Positions 25,178 to 33,941 of a stretch of 64,000 bases of DNA are shown piece after piece. The position numbers and the translations under genes are program-made. Numbering within the stretch: position 1 is the stretch's first letter; every line of letters begins with the position of its first letter. The DNA is taken from positions 1-64,000 of the forward strand of contig CAYGPD010000013.1 of the NCBI GenBank assembly GCA_964351655.1, in the 5' to 3' direction. The notes under the pieces were generated by a model that was given only the letters and a program-made list of their open reading frames with translations, was not told the origin of the DNA and made no database searches. Source of the stretch: Hirschia sp964351655. Lineage in GTDB: Bacteria > Pseudomonadota > Alphaproteobacteria > Caulobacterales > Hyphomonadaceae.

Positions 25178-25714
25178 TTCCTTATATTTATTTGCGAATT
25201 AATCTTCCTACTAATACGCAGCAGCTCGCACTCAGCCCGACCCTATTTCGCCGGCGAAGAATAAAGCTCTCGTTCACAACACTGTTTTTAATCATCGACA
25301 CCCGATAATAACCTAGGTGTGTCAGGTGTAGGATAAGTTCTGCAAAATACATTTCACAAAATCATTCTCACTCTGCGAAACTTCAAATTATTAGCAAAAG
25401 CGAATTCTACAACTTTAAAGTACCCTAATTTGCGATAAATGCAATCTAGACTTTAGTACACTTTTTTAAAAAAGCTGACTTACTGCAATACAACACCAGA
25501 TAATCAGCACACAGCGAACAACCACTACGCTAAATGCAGGCAAGGCGCGGTCAGTCATCCGCCACAAGACAGGCATGTGCTGAGTACGCATATAGCTGCA
25601 AAGGTGCAGAACACCTGCTGATACCTGCAATCAAGAGAATTACCCTCTCCACATTTTGGTCATTCAAGGCTACAAAGCCAATATGAATACACAAAGCTAT
25701 AGGGGTATGGGCTA
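25178..25714. other. Intergenic stretch with no recognised feature
   Basis: About 540 nt of A/T-rich sequence lie between the divergent DUF1905 and pgsA genes. No convincing coding frame, tRNA, repeat or terminator was found. A short minus-strand frame near 25551-25745 lacks codon bias and overlaps the pgsA start. The promoters of both flanking genes must lie here, but I could not place them. Confidence 0.5.
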
Positions 25715-26368
25715 ATGAAACAGATGATTCCAAATGCGCTAACACTTGCGCGATTTCTTCTCGCTCCTGTTGTGGCTTGGTGTATGTGGAAGGGCTTTTC
25801 CATTCCTCATATGGCTGAATTTGGTCCTCAAGCCACTGAAAACACGCCAGAATTTATTGCTACAGCCAATGCACTCGGCACCAAATACCAATTATGGGCA
25901 GCGGGACTTTTCGTATTCGCAGCCCTCACCGACCTATTTGACGGTATGGCCGCACGCGCATGGAATGCCCATTCCAAATTTGGTAGAATCCTTGATCCAA
26001 TAGCAGATAAAGCCCTTGTCGCGCTTCCATTGCTAACATTTGTCGCCATGACACATTACGCGCAAGGTGAGTTTAACTATCTGATTTTAATACCAGTTTT
26101 AGTCATTGTGGGACGAGATATTTTCATCACTGTCCTTCGCCTCCTCGCCCCTGATGGTGAAGGTGCACCCGTATCAAATCTGGCCAAATACAAAACAACT
26201 CTAGAATTAATCGCGGTCGCAATGCCAATTTTCATGGCCTTACCTTGGATTGGCTTTACACCCCTTCTAAACTGGTCATGGATTGCTATTCTCGGCGTTG
26301 CCGCATTATTATCCGCGATCACTGGCTTGGGTTATCTCACAGCTTCTTCTTCAAAATCAGAAACTTAA
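25715..26368 (+). CDS. pgsA: CDP-diacylglycerol-glycerol-3-phosphate 3-phosphatidyltransferase
   Basis: PgsA makes phosphatidylglycerol phosphate, the committed step to phosphatidylglycerol and cardiolipin, in the inner membrane. The CDP-alcohol phosphotransferase motif DG-AR-G-D-D is seen as DLFDGMAARAWNAHSKFGRI followed by LDPIADK. The N-terminus MKQMIPNALTLARFLLAPVV is typical. The 217-residue length is slightly above the usual, with an insert of about 40 residues (HMAEFGPQATENTPEF...) between the first two membrane spans. It may be an alphaproteobacterial variant. Confidence 0.93.
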   Translation: MKQMIPNALTLARFLLAPVVAWCMWKGFSIPHMAEFGPQATENTPEFIATANALGTKYQLWAAGLFVFAALTDLFDGMAARAWNAHSKFGRILDPIADKALVALPLLTFVAMTHYAQGEFNYLILIPVLVIVGRDIFITVLRLLAPDGEGAPVSNLAKYKTTLELIAVAMPIFMALPWIGFTPLLNWSWIAILGVAALLSAITGLGYLTASSSKSET

Positions 26369-26948
26369 AAGCCAAATTAATACACCTAGAATCAAATTAC
26401 CCGCCCTTCGGGGATGAAGAGCGGGCAATTCTAGGAGGCAATTAAGTATAAGTAGTTAGCCCTGTAAAGCTTCGGATCACACCCACATTGGGGGGGTGAG
26501 GGTGAGAAGACTGCGAATGCAACCCAAATCCTTACAACATCACATACACAAGAAAGGGAGGGGGTCCTTTGTTGTCTCTGTGTAAGTTGTTCGCAGCCAA
26601 TGGCCACTCCCAACTTACTGCCATATAACCACCCTAAGATTGCACAAAAGTTAACAGATTTAGCTTTTATATAAATAAATCACCATTTGATAAAAAAAAT
26701 TTCTGTTTTTTTTGTAAGAATAATCAGATTCCTTTTAAAGGAAAATCTGTGTTCAAAGCACTAAACCACCCTTATTTGCATATCTTTGCATGTATTTTTG
26801 CCTACCTTAAAAAAATAAACTGTTACAAAACAAGGCATTAATTTTTGACCGCAACAAAAACTCTTTTCAAGCGTAATTGTATAGTTAACTATTAATGTCC
26901 ACACTCAGTGGGAAACCGACATAAAATAAGAACACAAAGGTATAAGAT
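26369..26948. other. Long A/T-rich intergenic region
   Basis: These 580 nt have no supported gene. Part one (26385-26437) is a long imperfect stem-loop: CCTAGAAT pairs with ATTCTAGG around an inner CCCGC/GCGGG stem. Part two (26480-26570) has G-runs (seven G at 26491, five G near 26560). Part three (26640-26890) is extremely A/T-rich with T-tracts and an imperfect hairpin CAGATT...AATCTG around 26728-26752. The last part probably holds the promoter of the 92-codon gene downstream. Confidence 0.5.
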
Positions 26949-27227
26949 ATGTCATTTGGGAGTGAATCATCCGATTTTGAACGCCGCAACAATGCAGTGA
27001 CGTCAAAGCCTTGCCCCACAGGTTTCTTCAACCCGAGAACAGGCCTATACCACCCTTCTAAATCGAATGTTGTTAAATTCAGATCTAGACACTCGGTTGA
27101 TCCAGATAGGCAAATGCAAATTGATTCAACAACAAAGTGGCCTTTGCTGTTTTCAATTGGGTTTGCCGTCGTTATTTCAATTGGACTATGGAGCGGTATC
27201 GCGCTTGCTGCCAAAGCTATATTCTAA
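26949..27227 (+). CDS. Hypothetical single-span membrane protein, 92 residues
   Basis: The first 60 residues are polar, Ser/Arg-rich and appear disordered, with a PCPTGFFNPRTGLYHPSK segment. One hydrophobic helix follows (WPLLFSIGFAVVISIGLWSGIAL, about residues 64-86), close to the C-terminus, so it would be tail-anchored with the N-terminus probably in the cytoplasm. AAAGG lies upstream of the ATG. I recognise no family. It is convergent with the DeoR gene. Confidence 0.6.
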   Translation: MSFGSESSDFERRNNAVTSKPCPTGFFNPRTGLYHPSKSNVVKFRSRHSVDPDRQMQIDSTTKWPLLFSIGFAVVISIGLWSGIALAAKAIF

Positions 27228-27271
27228 TTAATTCAAAAACTTACATAAGTGTTTGCGTTGCTATATGACGA

Positions 27272-28036
27272 TCAAGCAACAATAATCTCTACTCCAGCTA
27301 GCGCATTTGCTAGCTCACCTTCTGGCATTTGGTCCGTAACCAATATGTCAATTTTGCTAAAATCGCACACCTTCACTAAGCCGCGCTTCATAAATTTTGT
27401 ACTGTCTGCAATTACGACAACTTTCGCTGATTGAGATTGCTCCAATAAAGCACTCGCAAAATCCGCTTCAGCCAAGTGAAAATCACATAACCCAGTTTCT
27501 GGGTGAATAGCCGATGCCCCTAAAATGACCATATCAGGTGTAAATCTCTGAATAAAGCTCAGCGCATTCGCACCCAGAGTCGACATCGTTATGTCAGACA
27601 CTTCACCGCCCGCCAAATATACTCTGTTATTATTTCGGCCAACGACTTCTCGAACAATCTCCAATCCATTTGTGATAATTGAAACATTGCGCTGCTTTGA
27701 GATGTGTCGCGCCACCCAAAAAGCAGTCGTGCTACTTTCAATAGAAACAGTCATACCATCTTCTATCAACTGCGCAGCACGTTCACCTATTCGCTGTTTA
27801 GCATCTGCTTCTTCATGCTGCCTTTGTCTGAAAGGGGTTTCGAAGACGTTTTCTGGCAATCGCACGCCACCATGTATTTTCTGCACATACCCCATGACTT
27901 CCAAGTGTTTAACATCTCGGCGGACAGTCTCGTCTGATACATCAAATAATTCAGCAAGCCTCAAAATAGAACAAGCGCCCTCTTCCTCAAGAACACTAAG
28001 AATGGAAAGTTGGCGACCTGAAGGATCCAAAGACAT
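27272..28036 (-). CDS. DeoR/GlpR-family transcriptional regulator
   Basis: The 254-residue regulator has an N-terminal DeoR winged HTH (RQLSILSVLEEEGACSILRL, then LFDVSDETVRRDVKHLEVMG) and a C-terminal DeoRC sugar-phosphate-sensing domain (IGERAAQLIEDGMTVSIESS; FTPDMVILGASAIHPETGLC; VVVIADSTKFMKRGLVKV). It is divergent from the TonB-dependent receptor gene, with phased half-sites in between. It is therefore the likely local regulator of the receptor-phosphatase-transporter cluster. The inducer is probably a phosphorylated sugar, by family analogy. Confidence 0.92.
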   Translation of the reverse strand: MSLDPSGRQLSILSVLEEEGACSILRLAELFDVSDETVRRDVKHLEVMGYVQKIHGGVRLPENVFETPFRQRQHEEADAKQRIGERAAQLIEDGMTVSIESSTTAFWVARHISKQRNVSIITNGLEIVREVVGRNNNRVYLAGGEVSDITMSTLGANALSFIQRFTPDMVILGASAIHPETGLCDFHLAEADFASALLEQSQSAKVVVIADSTKFMKRGLVKVCDFSKIDILVTDQMPEGELANALAGVEIIVA

Positions 28037-28167
28037 AATTGCTAAACCTCGAATATACCCGATTATACAACTCTATGTAACTTCCCTTTTGGAATGCAAT
28101 AGAACTGCACCTTCTGCTTACTACGCAAACTATGACAGTCAAACAACAATCCACACAATTTTCATTA

Positions 28168-28207
28168 AAAACCACGCAAAACCACAATCCGTCACAAAAA
28201 CGTGACG
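28168..28207. promoter_or_regulatory. Candidate DeoR operator, cluster 1
   Basis: Two copies of AAAACCAC start at 28168 and 28178, exactly 10 bp apart. They are followed by the inverted repeat CGTCAC/GTGACG (28190-28195 with 28202-28207). The same AAAACCAC element recurs in inverted orientation about 77 bp away in cluster 2. Confidence 0.5.
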
Positions 28208-28244
28208 TATTTCAACTAACCCGCCCTCATGAGTGAGGTAAAAT

Positions 28245-28267
28245 TTGGTTTTGTGTGGTTTTGTGAC
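28245..28267. promoter_or_regulatory. Candidate DeoR operator, cluster 2
   Basis: TTGGTTTT (28245) and GTGGTTTT (28255) are 10 bp apart and are the reverse complement of the cluster 1 half-site (one mismatch in the first). GTGAC follows directly at 28263. The clusters lie between the divergent regulator and receptor genes, about 60 nt before the receptor start. Confidence 0.5.
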
Positions 28268-28328
28268 ACATTTATGTAGAAAACCAAATTCCCCTCAAAC
28301 GGCTATTACTTTTCCTGAGGGGATCATT

Positions 28329-30707
28329 ATGAAAAGAAAATTCCAACTTAGTCTTCTTGCAAGCGCCAGCTTTTGCCTCGCCCTGCAAGCGCAAGCAGAC
28401 AATGCCGCATTAGCAGCAGACGCAATTGCCGAAATGGACACTATCGTTGTTGTCGGACAAGGTAAAACTTACTCAGCTCTAGAAACAACAGAAGGCATGG
28501 AACTTCAACAAGCTCCAATCACTTCTGTAATCGCTCAAATCGACAACCTCCCTGGCGTGAGCATTAACGAAGGCGACTCATACGGGTTCGACGACTGGTC
28601 AACATCTGTTGCTTTGCGCGGCTTCCAAGGCGGTCAAGTTGGAATGACTATTGATGGCCTCCCAAACGGTGGATCTGGTTATGGCGGTGGCTCTAAAGCC
28701 AATCGCTACATTGATCCAATGAACCTTGCTGGCGCAACAGTTTCTCAAGGTACAGCAGACATCGCATCACGTTCAAATGAAGCATTGGGCGGAACAATTG
28801 ACTTCCAAACACAAAGCCCGCTTGACGAGAGCCGCGCTCGTCTCGGTCTCACAATTGGTGATCACGAAGCACGCGGACTGTACGGACGCTACGACACTGG
28901 CCTTTTCCTCAACGATACTACAAAGATGTGGGTTTCAGCATCTACAATCGAAGCTACAGATTTTATTGATGGCTCAGCCGAAAACGAAAAAGATCATTTC
29001 GCAGCCAAAGTAGAATCTGAGCTAGGTAAGCTAAACCTTGCTGGATATATTTCCTTCGATGACACTCACGAGGACAACTATCAGCGTATCTACTCTGCAG
29101 CACAATACGAAGCTAACCCAGATTCAGATGGCCTAACAGGTGTTTGGACAGCGACACCAGCAATTGACCAGAACTACCGACGCGCATGGTCTACCCTTCG
29201 CGAAAATCTTTTTGTTTACGCTAAAGCAGACTACCAGTTTACTGAAGATTTCTCTTTTGAAACCGCTGTTTATCGCCACGACCAAGATGGCCGTGGTGAC
29301 TGGGCACCGCCTTACCTTCTTGACCTTACAGGTGCAGTCACAGGTACACCGGGAAACACGTATACTTACGTTGGAGCCGATGGTCTTGTTGCTGATGCAG
29401 CAGACGCAGATGCCATGCCGGTCCAATCATACCGTCACACACACTACCAAAAAGAGCGCACAGGCCTAACGGCAGATATAAACTGGAATAAAGATTTCGG
29501 TGTTATTGAAAACACACTTCGCGCCGGTATCTGGTATGAAGACGCCACACGCTATGAATACCGTGACTGGCATAAAATCACTGACGCAAATGTGGGTTTC
29601 GAATTTGATGTTGATCCATATTTCACGCAGTACAACCGCAACTTCCCGCAATCTACTTTCAAATGGTATATAGAAGATTCAATTCAATTTTCTGACTTCA
29701 CGGCGACACTTGGCGTGAAACAGTTTGACAATGAAATTGAACGCGCGAACAATTTTGATCCAAACTCGACGACTGAAAACTTCACAGCAAAATCTGAATC
29801 AGACGTATTGCTATCAGGTGGTCTCTCATATGCACCAAGCGCGATAAACGGCCTAGAAGCCTATATCGGTTACGCTGAGAACTACCGTGCACTTGCTGAT
29901 GACGTTTTCGAGGTTCTGGTACCAGAGTTTCCAGAGCCAGAAACATCAGAAACACTTGAAGCAGGTCTACGTTATTCAGCTGGCAGATTCTCAGGTAGCG
30001 CCGTCTACTTCCAAAATGACTTTGAGAACCGCCTTACAACAATTTCACTCGCTTCTGCACCTGGCGAAATTGACTATCTTGAAGCGTCAAACGGTGGTTT
30101 TGCCAATGTCGGTGGTATTGAATCAACTGGTTTCGAGCTTGCGGGTTCATTTGAAGCGACTGACAATTTGTCATTCTATGCATCCTACACCAACAATGAC
30201 GCAACATACCTTGGTATAGACGCATCAGTCCTATCACCTGCTTCTGTAGCTGGCGCATCAGATGCTGAGATTGCGGACCTTGTTCGTACATTGAACGACA
30301 ATGCCGGTATTTGGGAGGGTAACCCAGTTGCTGGTATTGCGGACAATATGTTCGTTGCATCTGCTGACTGGCACATTACAAACTTCAACGCTGGTATTTC
30401 AGCTAAATACACAGGCGAACGCCCTGTTAACGTAGCACGTAACTTCGCTGTATCCGATGCAGATGGAAACGCGGTTGCACCAACAGGAAAAGCCCTTGGT
30501 ACATTTAACACAGACGCAACAACAATTGTTGATCTCTATGTTGGAATGAATGGAGGCGCGATCGCGAACGCATTAGACGGCGTGAGCGTTCGCCTAAACG
30601 TCACCAACCTGTTTGACGAAAGTTACCTTGGTACAATCGCACAAAACTCAGGCGCATGGATCGGTGCACCGCGTACGGTTGCACTTTCCCTAACTGCCGA
30701 TTTCTAA
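28329..30707 (+). CDS. TonB-dependent outer-membrane receptor
   Basis: The 792-residue receptor has a signal peptide (MKRKFQLSLLASASFCLALQAQA), a TonB-box-like DTIVVVG just after it, and a plug domain (SVIAQIDNLPGVSINEGDSY, VALRGFQGGQVGMTIDGLPNG). A beta-barrel follows, ending in Phe (TVALSLTADF). ATG 28329 is chosen because GAGGGGATC lies before it and it starts the signal peptide. It imports a scarce substrate across the outer membrane using ExbB/ExbD/TonB energy. The neighbours suggest a nucleotide or other phosphorylated compound rather than iron, but this is inference. Confidence 0.94.
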   Translation: MKRKFQLSLLASASFCLALQAQADNAALAADAIAEMDTIVVVGQGKTYSALETTEGMELQQAPITSVIAQIDNLPGVSINEGDSYGFDDWSTSVALRGFQGGQVGMTIDGLPNGGSGYGGGSKANRYIDPMNLAGATVSQGTADIASRSNEALGGTIDFQTQSPLDESRARLGLTIGDHEARGLYGRYDTGLFLNDTTKMWVSASTIEATDFIDGSAENEKDHFAAKVESELGKLNLAGYISFDDTHEDNYQRIYSAAQYEANPDSDGLTGVWTATPAIDQNYRRAWSTLRENLFVYAKADYQFTEDFSFETAVYRHDQDGRGDWAPPYLLDLTGAVTGTPGNTYTYVGADGLVADAADADAMPVQSYRHTHYQKERTGLTADINWNKDFGVIENTLRAGIWYEDATRYEYRDWHKITDANVGFEFDVDPYFTQYNRNFPQSTFKWYIEDSIQFSDFTATLGVKQFDNEIERANNFDPNSTTENFTAKSESDVLLSGGLSYAPSAINGLEAYIGYAENYRALADDVFEVLVPEFPEPETSETLEAGLRYSAGRFSGSAVYFQNDFENRLTTISLASAPGEIDYLEASNGGFANVGGIESTGFELAGSFEATDNLSFYASYTNNDATYLGIDASVLSPASVAGASDAEIADLVRTLNDNAGIWEGNPVAGIADNMFVASADWHITNFNAGISAKYTGERPVNVARNFAVSDADGNAVAPTGKALGTFNTDATTIVDLYVGMNGGAIANALDGVSVRLNVTNLFDESYLGTIAQNSGAWIGAPRTVALSLTADF

Positions 30708-30730
30708 ACACCTAAATACCGAAAAAACTG

Positions 30731-30766
30731 GAGGACGAGCACTATCCCTGCTCGTCCTCATTTTTA
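30731..30766 (+). terminator. Hairpin terminator after the TonB receptor gene
   Basis: An 11-bp stem GAGGACGAGCA/TGCTCGTCCTC has a 7-nt loop and is followed by ATTTTTA. It ends 30 nt before the phoD start, so it may attenuate rather than fully separate the two genes. Confidence 0.8.
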
Positions 30767-30797
30767 GTTTTAACGTCCACGCTTCCGGAGATTGATT

Positions 30798-32495
30798 ATG
30801 AGCCTTTCCCGCCGCCAAACACTTGGACTTCTTGCAGCGAGCGGCGCACTCGCCTGCTCTCCTGAAACAAAATCGCTTCAGACAGAAATCATCCCTAAGC
30901 CGGCAAAAAAACAGCCATCCGCCATCTTCGTTCACGGCATAGCTAGCGGTGATATACAACACACAAGCCTTGTACTCTGGACCCGAATTTCGTCAGCCAC
31001 CACCGCCGTAGATGTCAAATGGGAAGTGTCAACACAGTTGGATTTCAGCACAATTGTCCAATCTGGCACCACAACAACCAACAAGGAAAGCGACTATACA
31101 GTCAAAGTCATTCCTGAAAATTTAGATGCAGGCACCACCTACTTTTACCGCTTCACAGCTCTTGATGAAACATCTCCAATTGGCCGCACAAAAACTCTTC
31201 CATCCGGCAAAGTCGATAAACTTGGTGTCGCTCTGGCATCTTGTTCAAATTTCGAGTTTGGATTTTTCAACGCTTATGATGAAATTGAAAAAGATGAAGC
31301 CATAGATGTCGTCTTACATACTGGCGACTACATCTACGAATATGGCGGAGACGAAGGATGGGGACACGAAACAGCAAAAACTATTGGCCGCGTTCACTCT
31401 CCAGAACATGAAATCATCACCCTTCAAGATTATCGCACACGCCATGCCCAATATAAAACAGATGCCGGCTCACTCGCCATGCATGCAGCGCATCCATTGC
31501 TCTGCATCTGGGATGATCACGAGACTGCAAACAACCCATGGATGGAGGGCGCACAAAACCACCAACCAGACACAGAGGGCGAATATAGCACCCGCCGTGC
31601 AGCCTCTATTCAGGCATACTACGAGTGGATGCCCATCCGCGAACCACAAGCGGGTCAGACACGTGAACAAGCTTGGCGCACATATGTCTTTGGAGACTTG
31701 GCAACGCTTATTACCCTCGAAACACGCCACACGGGTCGCAGTGAGCAGGTTGATTACCTTAAACATATTGCCGACATTACATCGCCGGAAACCCGTGATA
31801 AATTCATGGCTGACGTCATGTATGATCCTGAACGCAAGATGATTTCGCAAGGCATGGAGCAAGCACTCATAGACGGCTTAGGCGCATCCGTCGCCGCAAA
31901 TCAGCCTTGGCGCGTTCTTGGAAATGCCAGCCCAATCGCACGCATGCCCGTTCCTGATGTCAGCAAACACGGCATTACACCTGACATGAATAAAGACCCT
32001 GAAGGCTTCTGGACAAAAGCACTCTTCTGGAAAGGCCAATGGAATTTACCTTTTTATACAGATACTTGGGATGGCTACCCAGTCGCCCGTGAGCATTTCT
32101 ACGATCTTGCACAATCCGTAGGCGCAAGTGATTTGCTTTTCTTAACAGGAGATAGTCATTCTTATTGGGCCAATCCTCTTAAGGATGATGAAGGCAATTC
32201 GACAGGTATCGAGCTTGGAACAGCAGGAATTTCGTCCCCCGGCGATTTCGTAGAAAGTGGGTGGCCAGATGATATTGCAAAAAAATTAGATCGTATCTTT
32301 GAGCAAGAATTAGATGAAGTAAAATGGACCGACAACCTACACCAAGGATATGTGCGCGTTGTCTTCACTCCCCAAACAGCAAAAGCGGACTTTGTTGCCG
32401 TCGATAATGTGCTGACCACGGAGTATCTCGTCTCAACAATTCATTCTGAAACCATTGTGCATGACGGAAAAATTATCAAATTTGCAGATACTTAA
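30798..32495 (+). CDS. phoD: PhoD-like alkaline phosphatase/phosphodiesterase, Tat-exported
   Basis: The 565-residue enzyme has a twin-arginine signal (MSLSRRQTLGLLAASGALAC) that ends in a possible lipobox. Metal-site motifs of the PhoD family are present: TGDYIYEYGG, WDDHETANN and LTGDSHSYWANPL (the conserved GDxH). An N-terminal fibronectin-like PhoD_N domain (HGIASGDIQHTSLVLWTRIS) precedes the catalytic domain. GGAG lies 7 nt before ATG 30798. It hydrolyses phosphomono- or diesters in the periplasm or on the surface, using Ca and Fe in known relatives. It follows the TonB receptor gene. Confidence 0.94.
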   Translation: MSLSRRQTLGLLAASGALACSPETKSLQTEIIPKPAKKQPSAIFVHGIASGDIQHTSLVLWTRISSATTAVDVKWEVSTQLDFSTIVQSGTTTTNKESDYTVKVIPENLDAGTTYFYRFTALDETSPIGRTKTLPSGKVDKLGVALASCSNFEFGFFNAYDEIEKDEAIDVVLHTGDYIYEYGGDEGWGHETAKTIGRVHSPEHEIITLQDYRTRHAQYKTDAGSLAMHAAHPLLCIWDDHETANNPWMEGAQNHQPDTEGEYSTRRAASIQAYYEWMPIREPQAGQTREQAWRTYVFGDLATLITLETRHTGRSEQVDYLKHIADITSPETRDKFMADVMYDPERKMISQGMEQALIDGLGASVAANQPWRVLGNASPIARMPVPDVSKHGITPDMNKDPEGFWTKALFWKGQWNLPFYTDTWDGYPVAREHFYDLAQSVGASDLLFLTGDSHSYWANPLKDDEGNSTGIELGTAGISSPGDFVESGWPDDIAKKLDRIFEQELDEVKWTDNLHQGYVRVVFTPQTAKADFVAVDNVLTTEYLVSTIHSETIVHDGKIIKFADT

Positions 32496-32529
32496 AATCT
32501 TTATTTTTTAAGACACACCCAAATTTCTC

Positions 32530-32560
32530 AACAGGACGCAATCAATTGCGTCCTGTTTTG
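32530..32560 (+). terminator. Terminator after phoD
   Basis: A 12-bp inverted repeat ACAGGACGCAAT/ATTGCGTCCTGT (32531-32542 with 32545-32556) is followed by TTTT. It precedes the transporter gene, so that gene may need its own promoter. Confidence 0.8.
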
Positions 32561-32619
32561 CAAATCTGACACACCAATGCGCTAGACCCTAACAAACTTC
32601 CTTATATTTGCGCATTTTC

Positions 32620-33897
32620 ATGGTCATAAAGCTCAATCTTCGTCCCAACTCGCCCGCCTTTGTCGCGTTGGCAGGACTAGCGGCTTTTTCGGCCTACTTC
32701 TCTATGTATGCTTTCCGCAAACCAATCACAGTCGCAACTTTTGAAAACACCCCCACACTGCTAGGCGATATTGATTTTAAAATCGCGCTGATAACAGTTC
32801 AGGTTCTGGGGTATGCCCTCTCAAAATGGATTGGTATTCGTGTGGTATCAGCCCACTCTCCAACAGATCGCGCGTGGACAATCGTCGGTTTGATGAGCAT
32901 TTCTTGGTTTGCGCTGCTGGGCTTTGCACTCCTCCCCGCCCCTTGGAATTTGGCAATGGTCTTCATCAATAGCCTACCTTTAGGAATGATCTGGGGCTTT
33001 GTATTCGCATGGATTGAAGGGCGTCGCACGACCGAACTTTTAAGCGGTATTTTATGTGCAAGTTTTATTTTTGCATCCGGCGCAGTAAAATCCGTCGGCG
33101 CATGGCTCATGCACACGCATGGCGTTAGCGAGCAATGGATGCCTTTTGTCGCTGGCGCAATATTTGAAATCCCACTGCTCGTATCTGTCTATCTGCTTGC
33201 GTGCCTCCCCCCTCCAAATGCAGAGGATATTCACGAGCGCCGCAAACGTGTTGCAATGGATGCAGACGATCGCCGCAACAGTTTCAAAATGCTCGCCCCA
33301 ACTCTTGGTCTTCTAATATTATCCTATATCCTGCTGACAGCATTTAGAGACATTCGTGCAAGCTTTGCAGCTGAAATTTGGGCTGATCTTGGCTATCAAA
33401 ACACCATTTCCGCCTTCACAATAAGCGAACTTCCAATCGCAATAGGTATTTTGATACTACTCTCACTTCTATCCCTCGTACGAAACAATGCACGCGCTCA
33501 TGCCATTATCAACTTACTCATTTTATGCGGCTTTATAGTAATAGGACTTTCCACCATTGCATTTGAATGTGGTCTTATCTCGCCAATAGTTTGGATGATT
33601 CTCTCGGGCGCAGGCCTTTACCTCGCCTATATACCATTCGGCACCATTTTGTTCGAGCGCATCATTGCGATGACCGGCGCTGCCGGAAATGCTGGCTTTC
33701 TAATATATCTCGCGGATGCATTTGGATATTCAACTGGACTAATTGTGCTATTAGTTCGACAATTCATAATGCCTGAAATCAATTGGGCTGATTTCTTCAT
33801 TGCTCAAGCCTATTTCACAGCTGGCATAGGCGTGTGCCTCGGCTTGCTTCCGCTGTTTGGCACCCATAAACGGCTCATGAACAAGTCAATAATTTGA
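32620..33897 (+). CDS. DUF5690-family MFS-like transporter
   Basis: The 425-residue inner-membrane protein has about twelve hydrophobic segments. The N-terminus PAFVALAGLAAFSAYFSMYA followed by FRKPITVATF matches the DUF5690 family, distant relatives of MFS phosphate/sugar-phosphate carriers. The substrate has not been established for the family. ATG 32620 gives the usual N-terminus; a TTG 12 nt upstream is possible. It lies downstream of phoD and is convergent with the nucleoside hydrolase gene, which suggests uptake of products of those enzymes (inferred). Confidence 0.82.
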   Translation: MVIKLNLRPNSPAFVALAGLAAFSAYFSMYAFRKPITVATFENTPTLLGDIDFKIALITVQVLGYALSKWIGIRVVSAHSPTDRAWTIVGLMSISWFALLGFALLPAPWNLAMVFINSLPLGMIWGFVFAWIEGRRTTELLSGILCASFIFASGAVKSVGAWLMHTHGVSEQWMPFVAGAIFEIPLLVSVYLLACLPPPNAEDIHERRKRVAMDADDRRNSFKMLAPTLGLLILSYILLTAFRDIRASFAAEIWADLGYQNTISAFTISELPIAIGILILLSLLSLVRNNARAHAIINLLILCGFIVIGLSTIAFECGLISPIVWMILSGAGLYLAYIPFGTILFERIIAMTGAAGNAGFLIYLADAFGYSTGLIVLLVRQFIMPEINWADFFIAQAYFTAGIGVCLGLLPLFGTHKRLMNKSII

Positions 33898-33941
33898 ACA
33901 TGCGCCCGCCATATAAAATTGAATATGCCTTAGCGCAGCCT

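Noticed and set aside
25551..25745. Short minus-strand frame upstream of pgsA.
   Set aside because: It overlaps the pgsA start, has no ribosome-binding site and no codon bias.
27591..28205. Open frame antisense to the DeoR regulator (204 codons).
   Set aside because: The DeoR family match on the other strand is complete. The antisense product has no recognisable domain and is Ser/Thr-rich as expected for a shadow frame.
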